This document shows positions 60,446 through 64,000 of a stretch of DNA of 64,000 nucleotides, in pieces. Under the pieces are notes generated by a model, which worked only from the letters and a program-made list of their open reading frames with translations, was not told the origin of the DNA and searched no databases. A program made the translations under genes and the position numbers. Within the stretch, counting starts at the first letter, position 1. The number at the start of each line of letters is the position of its first letter. The DNA comes from GCA-003244245 sp039924425 (GTDB taxonomy: Bacteria > Actinomycetota > Actinomycetes > Mycobacteriales > Pseudonocardiaceae). The stretch spans positions 7,543 to 71,542 of the forward strand of contig JBDTAX010000045.1 of assembly GCA_039924425.1 (NCBI GenBank), given 5' to 3'.

Positions 60446-60508
60446 GGCCCCCTCCTGCGACGGAGATGTCCCCGAAACATTTCTCGCAGTAGGAGGGGCC
60501 GTTGTTTT
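60446..60508 (+). terminator. Rho-independent terminator after the peptide gene
   Basis: GGCCCCCTCCTGCGA (60446-60460) pairs with TCGCAGTAGGAGGGGCC (60484-60500), followed by GTTGTTTT. It separates the peptide transcript from the permease, matching the place of the hairpin at 4327-4367 in copy 1. Confidence 0.8.
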
Positions 60509-60559
60509 CCAGCGAAAACTCTTGCGCTCGACGCCGGGGAATCAAGCGAAGGACGGTAC

Positions 60560-61801
60560 ATGAGTTTGCGGGAAGCGTTTCTCATCGCGCTGCGCGGGGT
60601 GCGTGCGCACCGGCTGCGCTCCGCGCTGACCATGCTCGGCCTCATCATCGGAATCTCTGCGGTGATCTTCCTGGTCGCCATCGGCGACGGGGTGCAGAAA
60701 TCGATCGACGCGCGCATCGAACCGCTGGCCAATCTGATCACCGTCGTGGCCTCGACCGGGGACCTCCCCGGCGGCCCGGCCCCGAAAAACCTGATCGATG
60801 CCGACGTCTCGGCATTGCAGAAGGCACCCGACGTCATGGCCGTCACCCCGGTAGTCGCCGGCGCGTCATTGATCAAGGCTGACGTCGCCCAGTCCATCGC
60901 CGCGTCCCGGACGACCGTCGTCGGCTCCACCGAAGACTGGTTCGATGTGAACAACCGCGACATCGCGGCCGGGTCGTTCTTTGACTCCGACCAGGTCAGC
61001 TCCGCCGCCAGAGTCGTCGTGCTGGGGCCCACCCCGGTGGCCAACCTGTTTGGTGGCAACACCGCCGCCGCCATGGGCAGCACTGTCCAGATCAACCGGC
61101 AGAACTTCACAGTCGTCGGGGTGATGCAGTCTGTTGGCATGCCGGGTGACGACATGGTGGTCATGCCGCTGAAAACCGCACGCAACTATGTCTTCGGTCT
61201 CGGCGACGTTGTCAACGAGGCCACAGTGCAAGCCGCCTCGGTGGCCGCCGTACCGGCGGCGACAAACGAGGTGACCAACATTCTGGACACCCGGCACAAC
61301 ATCAGCACTCCCGCAGCCCGGGATTTCCAGGTCCAGTCTCTGACTTCCAAGATCACTCAGTTCAACCAGATTCTTCGTATTCTTACCTTGTTCACCGCCG
61401 CTGTCGCCGCGATCTCCTTGATGGTCGGTGCGGTTGGCGTCTTGAACATCATGCTGGTCTCAGTGACGGAGCGAACCCGGGAAATCGGCATCCGCAAAGC
61501 GATCGGGGCCACCAGCCGCGCCATCCTGGAACAGTTCCTCATCGAGGCCATCGTCCTGGCCGGCCTCGGCGGGCTCATCGGCATCGGCGTCGGGATCGGG
61601 ATGTCCCTACTCGGCGGCGTCGTCGCGCCCGCCTTCGCGTCTCGTCTCGGCCCCGCCTTCACTGATTTCACCCCCGTGGTGTCCGTCACGCCCGTGGTGG
61701 TGTCATTCACGGTCAGCCTCATCATCGGGCTCATCGCCGGCAGCTACCCCGCCTACCGCGCCGCCCGGCTGCGCCCCATCCAGGCCCTCCGATACGAATA
61801 A
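60560..61801 (+). CDS. MacB/FtsX-type ABC transporter permease without ATPase partner (copy 2)
   Basis: A 413 aa permease, same length and plan as copy 1: N-terminal helix (about 20-42), a periplasm-like domain (about 45-270) and a three-helix FtsX domain with ERTREIGIRKAIGAT. Long stretches are identical (RLRSALTMLGLIIGISAV, DGVQKS, FNQIL, VLNIMLVSVTERTREIGIRK, AILEQFLIE). Differences lie mainly in the extracytoplasmic domain, the part likely to bind the substrate. A GAAGGA site precedes the ATG. The upstream 25 bp are also similar between copies. No ATPase gene is found beside it. I infer paired evolution with the neighbouring peptide, such as export or self-protection. Confidence 0.85.
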   Translation: MSLREAFLIALRGVRAHRLRSALTMLGLIIGISAVIFLVAIGDGVQKSIDARIEPLANLITVVASTGDLPGGPAPKNLIDADVSALQKAPDVMAVTPVVAGASLIKADVAQSIAASRTTVVGSTEDWFDVNNRDIAAGSFFDSDQVSSAARVVVLGPTPVANLFGGNTAAAMGSTVQINRQNFTVVGVMQSVGMPGDDMVVMPLKTARNYVFGLGDVVNEATVQAASVAAVPAATNEVTNILDTRHNISTPAARDFQVQSLTSKITQFNQILRILTLFTAAVAAISLMVGAVGVLNIMLVSVTERTREIGIRKAIGATSRAILEQFLIEAIVLAGLGGLIGIGVGIGMSLLGGVVAPAFASRLGPAFTDFTPVVSVTPVVVSFTVSLIIGLIAGSYPAYRAARLRPIQALRYE

Positions 61802-61835
61802 CACCGCGGTCACTCCCGACAGCTCACCTGCCGAC

Positions 61836-61913
61836 GCTGTGGTTCCCGAGCTCACCAGGAGAGTTCACAAGCAGACCCAGGGCAGCTCTCTTGGTGAGCT
61901 CGGGAACCACAGC
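61836..61913. terminator. 22-bp perfect inverted repeat between converging genes
   Basis: GCTGTGGTTCCCGAGCTCACCA (61836-61857) and its exact complement (61892-61913), with a 34-nt loop that contains a further AGAG/CTCT pairing. It lies between the permease and the argS gene, which converge, and is the likely bidirectional terminator. Confidence 0.75.
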
Positions 61914-61958
61914 GCGGGTGGGGCGCATGAGCAGACTTGGGCAGCGGGTTGCGGGGGG

Positions 61959-63635
61959 TTACATGCGTTCGGGCACGCTGATTCCGAGCACGCTGAGGCC
62001 GTGTTCTAGGATTGTGTGGACACGTTCAACAACAGCGAGGAGCCGATCGTCGACTTCCTGGTCGTTGATGACTTTCTCGCTGGCGTACAGCTTGTTGAAG
62101 GCTTGGGCCAGTTTGATGAGGTAATCACAGACGAGCTGAGATTGCAGGCGCACGGCGCTTTCCAGCAGGGCCCGCTCGTACTGGTCGACCAGCAGGGCGA
62201 CGTCCCACAGCGCATCGGAGACCTCCACCGTCGAGGCCCGCCGCTCCAGCGCGGAGGATTTTTCCCGGATGGAGGCACACCGCACGGCCGTGTATTGCAG
62301 ATAGGGCCCGGTGGCTCCCTCGAAACGCACAGCGTCGGCCAGATCGAACGTAATGGTGCTGGAGGGCGTGACGCGGAGCAAGGCGAAGCGGACAGCGGCG
62401 GTGGCGACTTCTTCGGCGATACGTTCGATCGTCGCCACGGCCAGGACGGGATTGGCGTTGGCCACACGCTCGCGGGCGAGGTGCCGGGCCTTATCGATCA
62501 AGTCCTCGAGGAGGACGACGCTGCCTTGACGGGTGGACATCTTGCCGTCTTTCAGCATGACATAGGAATAGAAGACGGCCTCCGGGGCGTCAACCCCCCG
62601 TGAGCCCACGAGGAGCCCCAGCTGTTCCATGTAGAGCTTGTGATCCTCGCCGAGGACGACGATGTTGCGCCCCCCGGCGGCGGAACGGGCTTTGCGCAGA
62701 TTATAGGCGAGATCCCGGAGTACGTACATCGAGCTGCCGTTGGCTCGGCGCAGCACCAGATAGCGGCCCTCGTCGCGGTTGAAGCCAAGCTTCCGGAGAT
62801 CGGCCACCACTCGACCGAGGTCATCTTTCTGCGCGATTTTCTCCTGGACGAGATGCTCTTCGATCTCGGCCAGCTCGGGACTTTCCAGCAGATCGGTTTC
62901 GAAATCGAACTGATCGAAGGTGATTCCGAGCTTTGTGAGGATGGCGAGCTGGCCGTCAAGGGAGTGCCGCGCGATGTCACGCAGCGCGTTGAGCGTGGTG
63001 GTGTCTCCCATTTCAGCCTTGGCGAGCAGAGTGAGCGCTTGTTCAACGATGGCTGAGTCTTCCTCGGCTTGGGCATTGATGCGCACATAAACGTCCAAGA
63101 TTTCGGCGAAGTCCACCGAGCGAACCCCATCAGGCCCGAGGGCAACGAGGAGCAAAGCGATCTGACGGCCGAAGTCGTTGACGTAGTAGTGACTGGTGAG
63201 CTCAGCGCCCAGGGCGCGCAGCGTGCGGGCGAGGGTGTCGCCGAGGATGGCATTGCGAGCGCGACCCACATGGGGGGACGCGTTGGGGTTGATGCTGGTG
63301 TGCTCCAGCAGCACCGGAACACCCCGCATGCCCGCCCGCTCGATGTCGACGACCGCCCCCGCGCGCAGCGCCTCGATGTAAGCGGCCCGATCGAGACGGA
63401 TATTGAGGAACTTCCCCACGTAATGCACGTCCCGCACGTAGGGGAGCTCCGCCAGAGCGTCCTTGACGGTCTCTGCGGTGTGCTGGCTGAGCAGCGCGGG
63501 ATCCAGCGAGTGAAAAGCGAAACCGATGTCGCCATGGACGGCGGCGCGCCCGCCGTTGTAGCGCCCCTCAACACCGGCGCCGAACGCTGTGCTTACCCGT
63601 GACTCAACCTCGCTGATCAGCATGTCTTTACTCAT
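61959..63635 (-). CDS. argS: Arginyl-tRNA synthetase of non-canonical type
   Basis: A 558 aa class I synthetase. The HIGH-like motif is NPNASPHVGRARN and the KMSKS-like motif is DGKMSTRQGSV. The N-terminal additional domain (EVESRVSTAFGAGVEGRYNG) and a DALR anticodon-binding domain (YLIKLAQAFNKLYASEKVIN) are present. The INPNASPHVG block differs from the NPTGPIHIG pattern of the usual actinobacterial ArgRS as I recall it and resembles archaeal/eukaryotic or other types, so this is probably a second, acquired copy. Its composition is poorer in GC than the backbone. It may serve ordinary translation, resist an inhibitor, or feed arginyl-tRNA to a peptide-making enzyme. The ATG at 63635 is chosen by homology. 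Confidence 0.88.
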   Translation of the reverse strand: MSKDMLISEVESRVSTAFGAGVEGRYNGGRAAVHGDIGFAFHSLDPALLSQHTAETVKDALAELPYVRDVHYVGKFLNIRLDRAAYIEALRAGAVVDIERAGMRGVPVLLEHTSINPNASPHVGRARNAILGDTLARTLRALGAELTSHYYVNDFGRQIALLLVALGPDGVRSVDFAEILDVYVRINAQAEEDSAIVEQALTLLAKAEMGDTTTLNALRDIARHSLDGQLAILTKLGITFDQFDFETDLLESPELAEIEEHLVQEKIAQKDDLGRVVADLRKLGFNRDEGRYLVLRRANGSSMYVLRDLAYNLRKARSAAGGRNIVVLGEDHKLYMEQLGLLVGSRGVDAPEAVFYSYVMLKDGKMSTRQGSVVLLEDLIDKARHLARERVANANPVLAVATIERIAEEVATAAVRFALLRVTPSSTITFDLADAVRFEGATGPYLQYTAVRCASIREKSSALERRASTVEVSDALWDVALLVDQYERALLESAVRLQSQLVCDYLIKLAQAFNKLYASEKVINDQEVDDRLLAVVERVHTILEHGLSVLGISVPERM

Positions 63636-63919
63636 CCCGCGTTTCTCAAGTCGCCGAGCCAGGCGCTCGCAAAGCGCCGGAGGCCAGCAGGGGGGTGCGC
63701 CCAGCGGCTCCGGAGCAGATGTGACCAACGGAGGATGCTCGGCTGACGGACACCACGCAGTGTAGTGGTTCCGATCTCACGCACCGCGTCGGACCAACCG
63801 CGACGCCACGGCCAAAGGCGAATGCATCTGATCGCCGAAAGTGTGGCGTCACAGTGCGGAACCGCACGGCCACGGCTCACTTTTAGCGATCTTGCGTGGC
63901 CGGGTCGTTGGGGCGGCGC

Positions 63920-64000
63920 TCAGGTGAGGTCGTCGAACTCGCCGGCTTTGGCGCCCTTGATCCAGGCGTCCAGCTCGGCGCGGGTGAACAGGACAACGCC
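63920..64000 (-). CDS. DUF397 domain protein, C-terminal end only
   Basis: The last 26 codons of a minus-strand gene read GVVLFTRAELDAWIKGAKAG followed by EFDDLT, then TGA (63920-63922). This matches the end of the DUF397 domain (ft-x-x-EL-x-AWI-x-GA-x-x-GEFD). The start lies beyond the window. The 284-bp gap to argS holds no feature I can support. Confidence 0.7.
   Translation of the reverse strand, partial: GVVLFTRAELDAWIKGAKAGEFDDLT

Overview
The window is high-GC DNA from an actinobacterium. GTG starts are frequent, genes are packed in runs of overlapping ATGA junctions, helix-turn-helix/DUF397 pairs occur, the cytochrome bcc-aa3 genes are of actinobacterial type, and DUF3043 and cobU-cobT-cobS are present. 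From memory, the order of the backbone block at 33.2-59.8 kb (plsC-like, SRPBCC, pimB-like, NlpC/P60, trpD, ctaE-qcrCAB, ctaF-ctaC, asnB, HesB, DUF3043, cob genes, ilvE, gcvT, pepA, lpd, dihydrolipoamide acyltransferase) resembles the Rv2182c-Rv2215 region of Mycobacterium tuberculosis. Together with the DUF397/DUF5753 genes this suggests the order Pseudonocardiales, but species and genus cannot be read from the sequence alone.

Layout. 0-3.5 kb: the end of an NRPS-independent siderophore operon (two IucA/IucC synthetases, the first cut by the window edge, and a PLP decarboxylase). 3.5-5.7 kb: an accessory module with 114-bp tandem repeats, a promoter, a small hydrophobic peptide gene, a split S74-type self-cleaving chaperone domain and a MacB-type permease without an ATPase. 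5.7-8 kb: rarA and an SGNH hydrolase. 8-11 kb: a graveyard (asparagine-synthetase/lasso-cyclase remnant, unknown remnant, NfeD/flotillin remnant) around one small AT-richer gene. 11-19 kb: aspS, an XRE-DUF5753/DUF397 pair, two small unknown genes, a universal stress protein, a DesK/DesR-like two-component system with a membrane protein, and a methyltransferase. 19-29.4 kb: one co-directional run of six genes holding two versions of the transglutaminase / circularly permuted ATP-grasp / alpha-E peptide-ligase system. 29.4-33.1 kb: a small defence-like island with a broken VapBC-like pair and a frameshifted nuclease-STAND NTPase. 33.2-59.8 kb: the conserved backbone (envelope lipids and mannosides, peptidoglycan hydrolases, tryptophan, the respiratory bcc-aa3 supercomplex, asparagine synthetase, Fe-S assembly, cobalamin, branched-chain amino acids, glycine cleavage, and the E3/E2 parts of 2-oxoacid dehydrogenase). 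59.8-64 kb: a second accessory module with a promoter, a 39-61 aa hydrophobic peptide, a terminator and a close paralogue of the MacB-type permease, followed by an arginyl-tRNA synthetase of unusual type and the end of a DUF397 gene.

The most interesting unit is the duplicated 'hydrophobic micro-peptide + orphan MacB/FtsX permease' module at 3.7-5.7 kb and 60.0-61.8 kb. In one copy the peptide runs into an S74 autoprotease signature. This suggests a peptide release, export or immunity system for which I know no description. Next are the doubled amidoligase operon, one of whose transglutaminases appears to lack its catalytic histidine, and the split defence NTPase. The region also carries many long perfect inverted repeats at gene ends, most of them without a T tract.
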